Shown piece after piece: positions 6,550 to 15,095 of a stretch of DNA of 43,767 nt. Source of the DNA: Paenibacillus timonensis (lineage in GTDB: Bacteria > Bacillota > Bacilli > Paenibacillales > Paenibacillaceae); the NCBI RefSeq assembly GCF_022427145.1, contig NZ_JAKSXN010000048.1, positions 1 through 43,767 on the forward strand. The letters run 5' to 3'. Position 1 is the stretch's first letter. Each line of letters opens with the position of its first letter. The notes under the pieces are model-generated. The model was not told the origin of the DNA. It ran no database searches and worked only from the letters and a program-made list of their open reading frames with translations. Made by a program: the position numbers and the translations under genes.

Positions 6550-7724
6550 GCAGACAAAGCGGAGAGCTTGTGGTGAAAATTGTGCTATGCGTGTTTTTAT
6601 CCGGCGTGATTCTGTTTTTTGGTTTTTTTGCCGGCTTGTTCGTCTCGTTATCGGGCGGAGCGATGTTCTATACGCCTTTGGTACTGGCGGCATCGGCCGT
6701 GATGGTCGTATTCCTGGCTTTCTTCATGTTCTTGCCGGAACGGCACCGGCGCAAGTTGTATGTATTGCTGTTTTCCGTCGTTGTCTTGGGCGGGTTGACG
6801 ACGGTGGTGTACGAGCTTCGCGAGGCGTACCATAACAGCATTCCGGTCGTCAGCGATCATGAGGTGAATATGGAGCCATACCGGCCGTTCGCAGACACGG
6901 GCAAGCTGGCGGTGCTTCCGGAACCGTCCAAATTGACGATGACGAAGGATCTGCCGCGTCTTGACGGGGCAACGGCACTCTATCCCTTGTATGCCGCGTT
7001 TGCGCAGGCGGTGTATCCGCGCCAGGAATATGACCTTTACCAAAGCGAAGTCATGGTGAATACAACGCCCGAGGCATATAAAAATCTAATCGAAGGCCGG
7101 GCGGACATAATCTTCGCTGCGGCGCCGTCGGAGGGCCAAAAGGCCGCCGCCCGCAAGCAAGGCAAGGAATTGAAGCTCACCCCGATCGGCCGTGAGGCGT
7201 TCGTCTTTTTCGTGAATGCGTCGAATCCGGTGACGGGTCTGACGACGGAACAAATCCGCGGGATCTACTCGGGAGAAATTACCCGCTGGAACGATGTTGG
7301 GGGCGGCGATGCGCGTATCCGCGCGTTCCAGCGCCCGAAGGACAGCGGAAGCCAGACGATGCTGGTGCGGGTCATGGACGGTCGTGAGCTGGCGGAACCT
7401 CTCAAGGAGGATGTCGCTTCCGGGATGGGCGGCATCATTTCGCGGACCGCGGATTACCGCAATTACAAAAACGCTCTGGGTTATTCGTTCCTGTTTTACG
7501 CCACCGAGATGGTCAAGAACGGGAATATCCGCTTGCTGGACATCGACGGCGTGAAGCCGGACCGAACGACGATCGCTAGCGGCAAATACCCGTTTGCGGC
7601 GGAATTTTACGCGGTAACGGCAGGAAGCGACAACCCCAACGTGGAGCAATTGATCGAGTGGATTTTGTCCCCGCAGGGTCAGTATATAGTGGAGCAAACG
7701 GGCTATACGCCGGTCTCCCCATAG
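6546..7724 (+). CDS. Membrane-anchored PstS-like substrate-binding protein
   Basis: The 392 residues begin with three transmembrane helices (about 10-33, 37-60 and 66-88). They are followed by an extracellular type II periplasmic-binding domain of the phosphate/tungstate class (about 125-390). Family marks are PRLDGATALYPLYAAFAQ, IEGRADIIFAAAPSEGQ, FVFFVNASNPVTGLT, IRGIYSGEITRWNDVGG, and the late SGSQTM and GALGYSF-like strand residues. No lipobox is present. Ordinary PstS is a lipoprotein paired with pstCAB, and those genes are absent here. Instead the gene overlaps the upstream kinase by four bases, suggesting a ligand-binding partner for that kinase. Whether the ligand is phosphate is not shown. 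The three-helix anchor is the odd feature. It is followed by the htpG promoter. Confidence 0.82.
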   Translation: MSRQSGELVVKIVLCVFLSGVILFFGFFAGLFVSLSGGAMFYTPLVLAASAVMVVFLAFFMFLPERHRRKLYVLLFSVVVLGGLTTVVYELREAYHNSIPVVSDHEVNMEPYRPFADTGKLAVLPEPSKLTMTKDLPRLDGATALYPLYAAFAQAVYPRQEYDLYQSEVMVNTTPEAYKNLIEGRADIIFAAAPSEGQKAAARKQGKELKLTPIGREAFVFFVNASNPVTGLTTEQIRGIYSGEITRWNDVGGGDARIRAFQRPKDSGSQTMLVRVMDGRELAEPLKEDVASGMGGIISRTADYRNYKNALGYSFLFYATEMVKNGNIRLLDIDGVKPDRTTIASGKYPFAAEFYAVTAGSDNPNVEQLIEWILSPQGQYIVEQTGYTPVSP

Positions 7725-7730
7725 AACGTA

Positions 7731-7759
7731 TTGACACTCTTATGGAGGATCGATAAACT
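7731..7759 (+). promoter_or_regulatory. Sigma-A promoter of htpG
   Basis: A perfect TTGACA (7731-7736), a 17-bp spacer and TAAACT (7754-7759) lie 6 bp after the upstream stop codon. Transcription should begin near 7766, just before the CIRCE element. Confidence 0.75.
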
Positions 7760-7771
7760 AAAAAATAGGAA

Positions 7772-7798
7772 TTAGCACTCTGTCATATAGAGTGCTAA
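7772..7798 (+). promoter_or_regulatory. CIRCE element (HrcA operator) of htpG
   Basis: TTAGCACTC, nine bases, then GAGTGCTAA is an exact match to the CIRCE inverted repeat. It starts 13 bp after the -10 hexamer and 48 bp before the htpG start codon, the usual position for HrcA repression. It implies heat induction through HrcA. Confidence 0.97.
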
Positions 7799-7845
7799 CA
7801 TATGGTTAGACAAGTTCCCCCATGCGGCGAAAGGAGATCTGTTTC

Positions 7846-9726
7846 ATGGCAAAAAAGCAGTTTCAAGCCGAATCGAAAAGATTGCTGGAAATGATGATCA
7901 ACTCGATTTATACGCAGCGAGAAATTTTCCTGCGCGAGCTGATCTCGAACGCCAGCGATGCCATCGATAAAATTTATTACCGGGCGTTAACCGATGATCA
8001 GCTGGTATTCAACAAGGACGATTATTTCATCAAGATCAAGGCGGACAAAGAGGCACGCACCTTGACGATTTCCGATACCGGCATCGGCATGACGAAGGAC
8101 GAGCTGGAGAACAACCTTGGCATCATCGCCAATAGCGGCTCGTTTGCGTTCAAGAACGAAAACGAGTTGAAGGACGGTCACAACATCATCGGGCAGTTCG
8201 GCGTCGGCTTCTATTCCGCATTCATGGTCGCGGACGTGGTTACCGTCGTCAGCCGGGCGCTGGGCTCGGACGAAGCTTACAAGTGGGAGTCCAAGGGAGC
8301 TGACGGATATACGGTCGAGCCGTGCGAAAAAGCGGAGATCGGCACGGATATTATTTTGCATATCAAGGAAAATACCGAAGACGACCAATACGACGAATAC
8401 CTCGAGGAATACCGGCTGAAATCGATCGTGAAGAAATATTCCGACTTCATCCGGTACCCGATCAAAATGGACGTCACGAACAGCCGGCCGAAGGAAGGCA
8501 GCGAAGGCGAATACGAGTCGTATACGGAAGAGCAAACCGTCAACAGCATGGTGCCGATCTGGCGCAAGAATAAATCCGAGCTGACGGACGAGGATTACGA
8601 AAACTTTTACATGGAGAAACGCTACGGTTTCGATAAGCCGGTTTCGCATATCCATATTAAGGCGGACGGCGCGGTCGTGTACAACGCGATTTTGTACATT
8701 CCCGAGAAAACGCCGTTTGATTATTACACCAAGGAATACGAAAAAGGGCTGGAGCTGTACTCGAACGGCGTGCTGATCATGAACAAATGCGCCGATTTGC
8801 TGCCGGACTACTTCAGTTTCGTCAAAGGGATGGTCGATTCCGAGGACCTTTCGCTCAATATTTCGCGGGAAATGCTGCAGCATGACCGCCAGTTGAAGGC
8901 GATTGCGAAGAACATCCAAAGCAAGATCAAGAGCCAACTGCAAACACTGCTCAAGGATGACCGCGAAAACTACGAGAAGTTCTATGCGTCGTTTGGCCGT
9001 CAGCTGAAGTTTGGGGTGTACAACGACTATGGCATGAACAAAGACGTGCTGCAGGATCTGCTGCTGTTCACTTCGTCCAAGGAGAAGAAGCTCGTCACGC
9101 TGGACGAATACGTCTCCCGCATGCCGGAGGATCAGAAATATATTTATTATGCCGCCGGCGAATCGGTGGAACGGCTGGAGAAGCTGCCGCAAACCGAGCT
9201 GGTGCTTGATAAAGGGTACGAGATCCTGTATTTCACCGACGATATCGACGAGTTCGCGATCAAGATGATCATGAAATACAAGGACAAGGAATTCAAGTCG
9301 GTGTCGAGCGGCGATTTGGGCATCGAAGCCGAGACGTCCGAAGAGAAGGCCGATACGGACGAGAACAAGGAATTGTTCGCGGCGATGAAGGACTTGCTTG
9401 CGGGCAAGGTGAAGGAAGTCAAAGCGTCCAAACGCTTGAAGTCCCATCCGGTCTGCTTGTCGACGGAAGGCGAGCTGACGATCGAGATGGAAAAGGTGCT
9501 GAACTCGATGCCGGGCGCGGACGGCCAGTCGGTCAAAGCCGACAAGGTGCTGGAGCTTAACGTGAACCACGATGTCTTCCAGTCGCTGAAGAAAGCTTAC
9601 GACAGCGACAAGGAGAAGCTGGCTTTGTACACGAACCTGCTGTACAATCAAGCGCTGTTGATCGAAGGACTGCCGGTGAGCGATCCGGTCGAATTTACGA
9701 ACGACATTTGCAAAGTGATGGTGTAA
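7846..9726 (+). CDS. htpG: Molecular chaperone HtpG (Hsp90)
   Basis: 626 residues, the normal length for bacterial Hsp90. The N-terminal GHKL ATPase has [24 protein letters not shown] and the lid motif [15 protein letters not shown]. The middle domain has NISREMLQ with the conserved Arg that contacts ATP, and the C-terminal dimerisation domain is complete. It folds or remodels client proteins in the cytoplasm under stress. AGGAG nine bases before ATG 7846 sets the start; an in-frame upstream ATG lacks a ribosome site. The gene is transcribed alone from a promoter with a CIRCE operator and ends in its own terminator. In Bacillus subtilis htpG is not under HrcA control, so the arrangement here is noteworthy. 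Confidence 0.98.
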   Translation: MAKKQFQAESKRLLEMMINSIYTQREIFLRELISNASDAIDKIYYRALTDDQLVFNKDDYFIKIKADKEARTLTISDTGIGMTKDELENNLGIIANSGSFAFKNENELKDGHNIIGQFGVGFYSAFMVADVVTVVSRALGSDEAYKWESKGADGYTVEPCEKAEIGTDIILHIKENTEDDQYDEYLEEYRLKSIVKKYSDFIRYPIKMDVTNSRPKEGSEGEYESYTEEQTVNSMVPIWRKNKSELTDEDYENFYMEKRYGFDKPVSHIHIKADGAVVYNAILYIPEKTPFDYYTKEYEKGLELYSNGVLIMNKCADLLPDYFSFVKGMVDSEDLSLNISREMLQHDRQLKAIAKNIQSKIKSQLQTLLKDDRENYEKFYASFGRQLKFGVYNDYGMNKDVLQDLLLFTSSKEKKLVTLDEYVSRMPEDQKYIYYAAGESVERLEKLPQTELVLDKGYEILYFTDDIDEFAIKMIMKYKDKEFKSVSSGDLGIEAETSEEKADTDENKELFAAMKDLLAGKVKEVKASKRLKSHPVCLSTEGELTIEMEKVLNSMPGADGQSVKADKVLELNVNHDVFQSLKKAYDSDKEKLALYTNLLYNQALLIEGLPVSDPVEFTNDICKVMV

Positions 9727-9750
9727 GCGGGCCGGGAGCCCGAGAGGATG

Positions 9751-9794
9751 AGAACCACCTTCTTCCGAAAAACGCGGGAGGGTGGTTCTTTTAT
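9751..9794 (+). terminator. Terminator downstream of htpG
   Basis: A nine-base stem AGAACCACC (9751-9759) pairs with GGTGGTTCT (9781-9789), and TTTATTTTT follows. The loop is long and partly structured. Confidence 0.75.
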
Positions 9795-9835
9795 TTTTGG
9801 CCTGGAATATGCCATCATGAGGATGGGGGCGATAC

Positions 9836-11323
9836 ATGGTGTTTAATGATTTCAAGCTCGTGGCCGAAACGCCGGTCTATGTGCAGGTGAGTAATTATAT
9901 CAAACGGCTGATGATGCAAGGGGCACTGCGGGCCGGCCAACGGCTTCCGTCGACACGGGAGTTGGCGGAGCTGCTGGGCGTCAGCCGGGGCAGCATTATT
10001 GCCGCGTACGAGGCTCTGAATGAAGAAGGGCTCGCTTATGCCGTTACCGGCAAAGGCAACTTCGTTGCCGAGGTTGCCGCGCCGGGGCCCAATACGGTTC
10101 CCGAATGGCGGATGGATTGGCGCGAGCGGATGAATCGGCAAGCCCGGCTGTCCGTGGAGCTCGACCATATGAAACGCGGCAGGCCCGGCCTGCGGGCGGG
10201 TAAAGGCAAAATTTTGTTTACGAGCATCGCCCCTGACGAGCAGCTGTTTGATTTGGAGAACGTGAAACGCGCTTTTTTGGATCGGATGGCGGTGGAAGGC
10301 CGCGTTCTGTTGAACTATGGTTACGCCAAAGGATATAAACCGCTCATTGATTTTTTGCTGAAATATATGGAACGCAAGGGCGTGGATCTGACGGGCAAGG
10401 ATCTGCTGATCACCAGCGGATTCACCGAGGGGCTGGACATCGTCCTGTCGGCGATCGGGCGGGACGGCGGCGCAGGCGGGCGCATGCTTTGCGAAAATCC
10501 GACGCATCAGACCGCCATCAAAAATTTGCGGCGGCACGGGTTCGAGATCACCGGCATTCCGATGGAGCCGGACGGCCTTGACTTGGCCGCGCTGGAGCGG
10601 GAGCTTCAAATGCAGCCGTTCGACGGTGCGTTCTTGGTGCCCTCCTATCACAACCCTACCGGCATTGTGACTTCCGCCGAGAAGCGGATGGCCTTGTTGG
10701 AGCTGCTTGGCCGCTACCGGGTGCCGGTCATCGAGGACGGTTTTAATGAGGAGTTGAGATACTCCGGTTCCCATGTTGCGCCGTTGATCGCGATGGCAGG
10801 GCAGGGGAACGGAGTGGTATACCTGGGAAGTTTCTCGAAAGTGCTGTTCCCGGGGATACGCGTTGGCTGGGTGCTGGCGGACCGGGAGCTGATTGAGGTG
10901 CTGGAAAGCGTCAAACGGGCGCGCAGCATACACACGTCTACTCTGGACCAGTCGCTGCTATATCAATATTTGCTTAACGGCAACCTGGAGAAATATCTGA
11001 AACGGGCCCGGGCCGAATATCGGCGAAAATACGAATGGACGAAAGCCTGCTGCGAGCGTGAGGTGCCGTATTCCCGGCTGTCGGGCAGCGGGGGGCTGCA
11101 TCTGTTCCTGGAGTTTCCGGACGGGTTCGATACGTGGAAGCTGTTGGAGCTTTGCGCGGATCAGGGCGTGCTGTTTACGCCCGGAGATATGTTTTACGTG
11201 GACGGAGGAGGATGGAACACGATGCGGATCGGTTTCTCGCGTGTGTCCGAGGAAGACATCGAAAAGGGGATTCGCCTGATCGGCGAAATGGCCGCGAAGC
11301 TGTTAGAAGCTGTTCACGAATAA
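9836..11323 (+). CDS. ddlR: MocR/GabR-type regulator, DdlR-like
   Basis: The 495-residue protein has a GntR-type winged helix at the N-terminus (about 10-78: LPSTRELAELLGVSRGSIIAAY). This is joined by a short linker to a fold-type I aminotransferase domain. The PLP-binding lysine is K335 in GSFSKVLFPG, and conserved neighbours include VPSYHNPTGIV and IEDGFNEELRY. Such MocR proteins use PLP as an effector-binding site rather than for catalysis. It lies immediately upstream of ddl on the same strand, as does DdlR of Brevibacillus, a MocR protein that activates ddl; the name rests on this context. The RBS is the G-rich GGATGGGGG before ATG 9836. A family member controlling vitamin B6 (PdxR) would be expected next to pdxST, which are not here. 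Confidence 0.82.
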   Translation: MVFNDFKLVAETPVYVQVSNYIKRLMMQGALRAGQRLPSTRELAELLGVSRGSIIAAYEALNEEGLAYAVTGKGNFVAEVAAPGPNTVPEWRMDWRERMNRQARLSVELDHMKRGRPGLRAGKGKILFTSIAPDEQLFDLENVKRAFLDRMAVEGRVLLNYGYAKGYKPLIDFLLKYMERKGVDLTGKDLLITSGFTEGLDIVLSAIGRDGGAGGRMLCENPTHQTAIKNLRRHGFEITGIPMEPDGLDLAALERELQMQPFDGAFLVPSYHNPTGIVTSAEKRMALLELLGRYRVPVIEDGFNEELRYSGSHVAPLIAMAGQGNGVVYLGSFSKVLFPGIRVGWVLADRELIEVLESVKRARSIHTSTLDQSLLYQYLLNGNLEKYLKRARAEYRRKYEWTKACCEREVPYSRLSGSGGLHLFLEFPDGFDTWKLLELCADQGVLFTPGDMFYVDGGGWNTMRIGFSRVSEEDIEKGIRLIGEMAAKLLEAVHE

Positions 11324-11386
11324 GAGTAAGCTGCGGATCGCTTGAGTGTGCTTGGACTCAAACAACGGTTGAAGGAGAGGAATCGG

Positions 11387-12331
11387 ATGAAAATAGGGGT
11401 AATTATGGGCGGCGTCTCCTCGGAGCGCGAGGTGTCGCTGATGACGGGGAAGGAAATCGTAGGGCGGCTGGATCCAAGCAAGTATGAAGTGGTGCCGATT
11501 GACGTGACGAAACGGGAGGAGCTGATCGACCGGGTGCGGGGCATCGACTTCGCTTTGCTCGCGCTGCATGGCGCGTTTGGCGAGGATGGTACGGTGCAAG
11601 GGGTGCTGGAGACGTTGGGGATCCCCTATTCCGGGAGCGGCGTGTTATCCAGCAGCTTGTGCATGGATAAGAACCTGACGAAGCGGCTGTTGCAGGTTGA
11701 AGGGATCTTGACGCCGGACGGGGTCTATCTCGAGCGGGCCATGTTCGTTGACGGAACGTGGGAAGCCGAGCTCGCGGGACTAGCTTATCCGCTGTTCGTC
11801 AAGCCGAACGCGGGAGGCTCGAGCATCGGCGTACAACGCGTCGACCGGCCGGAGATGTTGCGAGGCGCGCTGGAGGAGGCGCTCCGCTGGGACGCATCCG
11901 TGCTCGTCGAGTCCATGGTGTCCGGCCAGGAAATCACCTGCCCGATCCTGAACGGGGAACTGCTTCCGGTGCTGGGCATCCGGGCCAATGGGGCGGAGTG
12001 GTTCGATTACGAAGCCAAGTACAGCGACGGCGGGGCGGAGGAGCGGCCGATCACGTTGCCGTCCGAGGTGGAGTCGCGGGTGCGGGAAGCGGCGCTGGGC
12101 TGCTATCGGCTGCTTCAGTGCCGCGTTTACGCTCGGGTCGACATGATCCTCAAAGACGGCGTTCCTTACGTGCTTGAGGTAAATACGCTGCCGGGGATGA
12201 CGGCAAACAGCTTGCTGCCTCGCAGCGCCGCTGCCGCCGGCATGAGTTACGGCGAGCTCCTCGACCGGATCATCGAGCTGTCGCTTGCCGAGCGGGGTAA
12301 GGGCGTTACTGCCGAGGCGGCGCAACGGTAA
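11387..12331 (+). CDS. ddl: D-alanine--D-alanine ligase
   Basis: 314 residues of the ATP-grasp family. Visible marks are the N-terminal GGVSSEREVSLMTG, ALHGAFGEDGTVQG, SGSGVLSSSLCMDK, the glycine-rich PNAGGSSIGV and the C-terminal metal and ligand motif EVNTLPGMTANSL. It joins two D-alanines for peptidoglycan precursor synthesis in the cytoplasm. AAGGAGAGG before ATG 11387 sets the start; an in-frame ATG at 11342 lacks a ribosome site. The 63 bp between ddlR and ddl contain a partial dyad (cttgagt..actcaa) that could be a regulator site. The alanine racemase gene lies 2.8 kb downstream, so both enzymes of the D-Ala branch are in this island. Confidence 0.95.
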   Translation: MKIGVIMGGVSSEREVSLMTGKEIVGRLDPSKYEVVPIDVTKREELIDRVRGIDFALLALHGAFGEDGTVQGVLETLGIPYSGSGVLSSSLCMDKNLTKRLLQVEGILTPDGVYLERAMFVDGTWEAELAGLAYPLFVKPNAGGSSIGVQRVDRPEMLRGALEEALRWDASVLVESMVSGQEITCPILNGELLPVLGIRANGAEWFDYEAKYSDGGAEERPITLPSEVESRVREAALGCYRLLQCRVYARVDMILKDGVPYVLEVNTLPGMTANSLLPRSAAAAGMSYGELLDRIIELSLAERGKGVTAEAAQR

Positions 12332-12356
12332 AAATGTTGCATTTCGTACAACATTT
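12332..12356 (+). terminator. Short hairpin directly after ddl
   Basis: AAATGTTG and CAACATTT form an 8-bp inverted repeat with a nine-base loop, starting one base after the ddl stop codon. There is no T-run beyond the stem itself, so it is at best a weak terminator or a 3' end stabiliser. Confidence 0.35.
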
Positions 12357-12424
12357 CCCGCTTGGGGGGTATTCTCAGCAGCGCAGCCAACTCCCAAAAA
12401 AGACCCGCCAGTAGGCAACCGACA

Positions 12425-12455
12425 CAAAAAAGACTCGCCCCGAGGGGACGGATCT
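12425..12455 (-). terminator. Terminator downstream of ald
   Basis: On the minus strand an imperfect stem (AGAT-CG-CCCC pairing with GGGG-CG-GTCT, bulges between) is followed by TTTTTT. It lies about 30 bp after the ald stop codon. A second GGCGGGTCTTTTTT stretch further on (about 12398-12411) may back it up. Confidence 0.6.
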
Positions 12456-12483
12456 CTTGGATCACAGTTGCTGCGCAAGTCGC

Positions 12484-13617
12484 CTAGTTGGCGAGGTTGC
12501 CGGCCAGCTCCAGCGCTTGCTCGACGGGCACATACTCGAAGTGCAGGTCCCGCGCGACGGAGGCGTACGTAATCGCGCCGCCGGCGACGTTGACTCCCTT
12601 GCGGAGGGCGGCCCGTTCGCTTAGCGCCGTGTAGAGGCCCTTCGAGGCGATCTCCAGCGCGTAGGGCAGCGTGGCGTTGGCCAGCGCCTGCGTCGAGGTG
12701 CGCGGCACCGCGCCCGGCATGTTCGCAACGGCGTAATGGACGACGCCATGCTTCACGTAAGTCGGATCGGAGTGAGTGGTGATCCGGTCCACCGTTTCAA
12801 AAATGCCGCCCTGATCGATGGCCACGTCCACCACGACCGAACCCGGGCGCATCGCCTTCACCATGCTTTCCGTGACCAGCTTCGGCGCTTTGGCGCCGGG
12901 GATCAGCACCGCGCCGATCACCAGGTCGGATTCGCCGACCGCCTCGGCGATGTGCTGCGGATTCGACATCAGCGTCTGTACGCTCGCGCCGAAGATGTCC
13001 TCGATCTGCCGCAGACGCTCCGCGTTCAGATCGATGATCGTTACGTCGGCGCCCAGGCCGATGGCCACGCGGGCCGCATTCGTCCCGACAACGCCACCGC
13101 CGATGATCGTTACCCTTCCGCGCTTGACGCCGGGCACGCCGCCGAGCAGAATGCCTTTACCTCCGTGCGGCTTCTCCAGGAACTGCGCCCCGATTTGCAC
13201 CGACATCCGCCCGGCGACTTCGCTCATCGGCGTCAACAGCGGCAACGTTTTGTTCACTTCGACCGTTTCGTAAGCGATGGCCGTCACGCCCTGGTCTTTT
13301 AACGCTTGGGTCAGCTCCGGCTCCGGCGCCAAATGCAAATACGTAAACAGGATCAGACCTTGGCGGAAAAAGCCGTACTCCGACGGTTGAGGCTCCTTTA
13401 CCTTCATCACCAGATCGGTAGACCAGGCATCCGCCGCGCCCGCGACCACCTTAGCCCCGGCGGCCGCGTATTCCGAATCTTCAAAGCCGCTGCCGGCCCC
13501 GGCGTTCGATTCGATCAGCACCTGATGTCCCGCATTCACCAGCGAGAAGGCGCCCGAAGGGGTCAGGGCTACCCGGTTTTCATTGTTTTTGATTTCTTTC
13601 GGCACTCCAACGATCAT
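12484..13617 (-). CDS. ald: Alanine dehydrogenase
   Basis: 377 residues, matching the family (about 370-378). The N-terminus [20 protein letters not shown] carries the substrate-binding Arg, and [10 protein letters not shown] the catalytic Lys. The NAD-binding Rossmann motif is [20 protein letters not shown] followed by the acidic IDLNAERL, and [16 protein letters not shown] is the conserved late signature. It reversibly deaminates L-alanine to pyruvate with NAD. GGAGGAGG seven to eight bases before ATG 13617 sets the start; upstream in-frame ATGs are unlikely. In the gap to adeR there is a TTGACA (minus strand, 13699-13694), but the -10 match is weak (CAAAAT after 19 bp), as expected for an activator-dependent promoter. 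adeR lies just upstream on the same strand. Confidence 0.97.
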   Translation of the reverse strand: MIVGVPKEIKNNENRVALTPSGAFSLVNAGHQVLIESNAGAGSGFEDSEYAAAGAKVVAGAADAWSTDLVMKVKEPQPSEYGFFRQGLILFTYLHLAPEPELTQALKDQGVTAIAYETVEVNKTLPLLTPMSEVAGRMSVQIGAQFLEKPHGGKGILLGGVPGVKRGRVTIIGGGVVGTNAARVAIGLGADVTIIDLNAERLRQIEDIFGASVQTLMSNPQHIAEAVGESDLVIGAVLIPGAKAPKLVTESMVKAMRPGSVVVDVAIDQGGIFETVDRITTHSDPTYVKHGVVHYAVANMPGAVPRTSTQALANATLPYALEIASKGLYTALSERAALRKGVNVAGGAITYASVARDLHFEYVPVEQALELAGNLAN

Positions 13618-13755
13618 GAAGTTTCCTCCTCCGTCCATTTTGCTGACGACGATTCCGACATAAAGCCTATTTTGTCCAGAAATCGGCAAAACCTGTCAAT
13701 GGATTTGACATCAGTATAGGACAGGAACGGCGGGTTTTGTTTGTGGAGATCGAAG

Positions 13756-13797
13756 AAAAAAAACCGCCGCGTTTGTGAAATTTCACAAATCGCGGCT
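13756..13797 (-). terminator. Terminator overlapping the end of adeR
   Basis: An 18-bp perfect palindrome TTTGTGAAATTTCACAAA (13772-13789) is extended by pairing GC arms on both sides. On the minus strand it is followed by eight Ts (13763-13756). The adeR stop codon (TGA, 13785-13783) lies inside the stem. The structure separates adeR from ald transcription. Confidence 0.85.
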
Positions 13798-15030
13798 GCC
13801 GCCGAAACGCTCGGCTTTCAGGTCCAGGTATAACGTTACTTTTTGCTCCATGCTGGCCAGGTCGATCCGGCCGATTTCGGCGATTCGCTTCAGCCGGTAA
13901 TTCAACGTATTCGCATGAATGTGCAGCGCATCGGCGGCCGTCTTGGCATTGCTGTCGTGCGTCAAAAAAATTTCCAACGTATGCAGCAGCTCGCTGCGGT
14001 GTTCCAAATCGTACGTACGCAACCTGGCCAACTGGGCGTTAACGTTGCCGCGCTTCCGCGTTTCCTGCCAGATGAGCGGCAGATAGCGATAGTAACCGAG
14101 ATCGCCGTACATCACCAGGTCTCCCGTTTCCCGAGGGAAGCGCTGTTTCACCTGAAGCAGGAGCAACGCTTCGCGGTAGCTGTCCTCCAGCCGTCCGTAT
14201 TCGCTATAGAGACAACCGCTGGCCAGCCCGTCATAATCCGCTTTGAAAAAGGAACGCAAGTTTCGCTGGAGAAGTTCGAGCTGACCGGCAATCCCCTCGT
14301 AGGTGCCTGTCACGAGCGGGGCGCACAGTAGAATCAGCTGGTTCTTATCGACGGCGCGCAGCACGATCCGGCTGTAGCTGCAGACGGAGGCAAATTTCTC
14401 CTGCGCCTGCTGTTGCCAGGTTTCTTTGACCTCGACGGCAAACTGCAGGATGACCACATGGAAATGCAAGGGAAGAGCGATTCCGATCCGGTGGGCTTTA
14501 TCCCGGATAAGGGTTTCGTTGGTTAGATGCCCGGTCAGCAGCTGCCAAAAAAAATCCCGATGCGCCTCATCTTCTTTATGGCGCTGGAGCTGCCATTGCG
14601 CCATTTTCGTGCGGGCGGCTCGGGCGGCTTTCATTAATAAGGCCATTTCCCGATCCGAAAAGGGCCTTTCGGTCTCCAGCACCCAAATGAATCCGACAAC
14701 CCGGGTGCCCGAGCGGATGGCGGTCGCGACCCGTTCGCTCAACCCCACCTCGCGGATCGCGGCGATACGGATCGGCGTTTCGCTCTCCAGCAGGCGAGGG
14801 ATGACGCCGTCCCGCCACAAGCTGCCGATGACCTGATCGGGCACGCGGCGGCCGACGATGGTGGCCAGACGCGCCGCGTCGGTCTCCGGCACATGCGAGC
14901 TGTAGGCGACCAACCGGTGGTTCGCGTCTTCGATCGTGACCGGACGCCCCAGCGCGTCGCTGATCTTCTCCGCGAGCAGTTCCAGATTGTCGGAGTAAGG
15001 TTCGAACGGGTCGTCCTGATCTTCTCGCAT
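13783..15030 (-). CDS. adeR: PucR-family transcriptional regulator, AdeR-like activator of ald
   Basis: 415 residues with the PucR layout: an N-terminal sensor-like region (about 15-150), a GGDEF-like middle domain (about 175-300) and a C-terminal helix-turn-helix of the PucR/CdaR type (DSNAKTAADALHIHANTLNYRLKRIAEIG region). In Bacillus subtilis the related AdeR lies next to ald and activates it. The same neighbourhood here supports the name. GGAGG seven bases before ATG 15030 sets the start; the longer frame to 15126 has no ribosome site and would run into alr control DNA. It is divergent from alr (65 bp between start codons), so one activator could serve both promoters. The gene ends within a strong terminator hairpin. 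Confidence 0.82.
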   Translation of the reverse strand: MREDQDDPFEPYSDNLELLAEKISDALGRPVTIEDANHRLVAYSSHVPETDAARLATIVGRRVPDQVIGSLWRDGVIPRLLESETPIRIAAIREVGLSERVATAIRSGTRVVGFIWVLETERPFSDREMALLMKAARAARTKMAQWQLQRHKEDEAHRDFFWQLLTGHLTNETLIRDKAHRIGIALPLHFHVVILQFAVEVKETWQQQAQEKFASVCSYSRIVLRAVDKNQLILLCAPLVTGTYEGIAGQLELLQRNLRSFFKADYDGLASGCLYSEYGRLEDSYREALLLLQVKQRFPRETGDLVMYGDLGYYRYLPLIWQETRKRGNVNAQLARLRTYDLEHRSELLHTLEIFLTHDSNAKTAADALHIHANTLNYRLKRIAEIGRIDLASMEQKVTLYLDLKAERFGGSRDL

Positions 15031-15095
15031 AGGGGCACCTCCGATACATGGTATTTTCAAAACCATCATTTGATAACGGAAAGAGGTTAAACGCG

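Noticed and set aside
7987..9855. Minus-strand ORF of over 600 codons opposite htpG
   Set aside because: It is the antisense shadow of a highly conserved gene with biased codons, has no ribosome site, and reads as Arg/His/Val-rich sequence without any family motif.
9836..11323. PdxR (vitamin B6 regulator) as the identity of the MocR protein
   Set aside because: pdxS and pdxT are not nearby, whereas ddl follows directly, so DdlR fits better.
13306..13719. Plus-strand ORF opposite ald and its leader
   Set aside because: It is antisense to ald, with no motif and no ribosome site.
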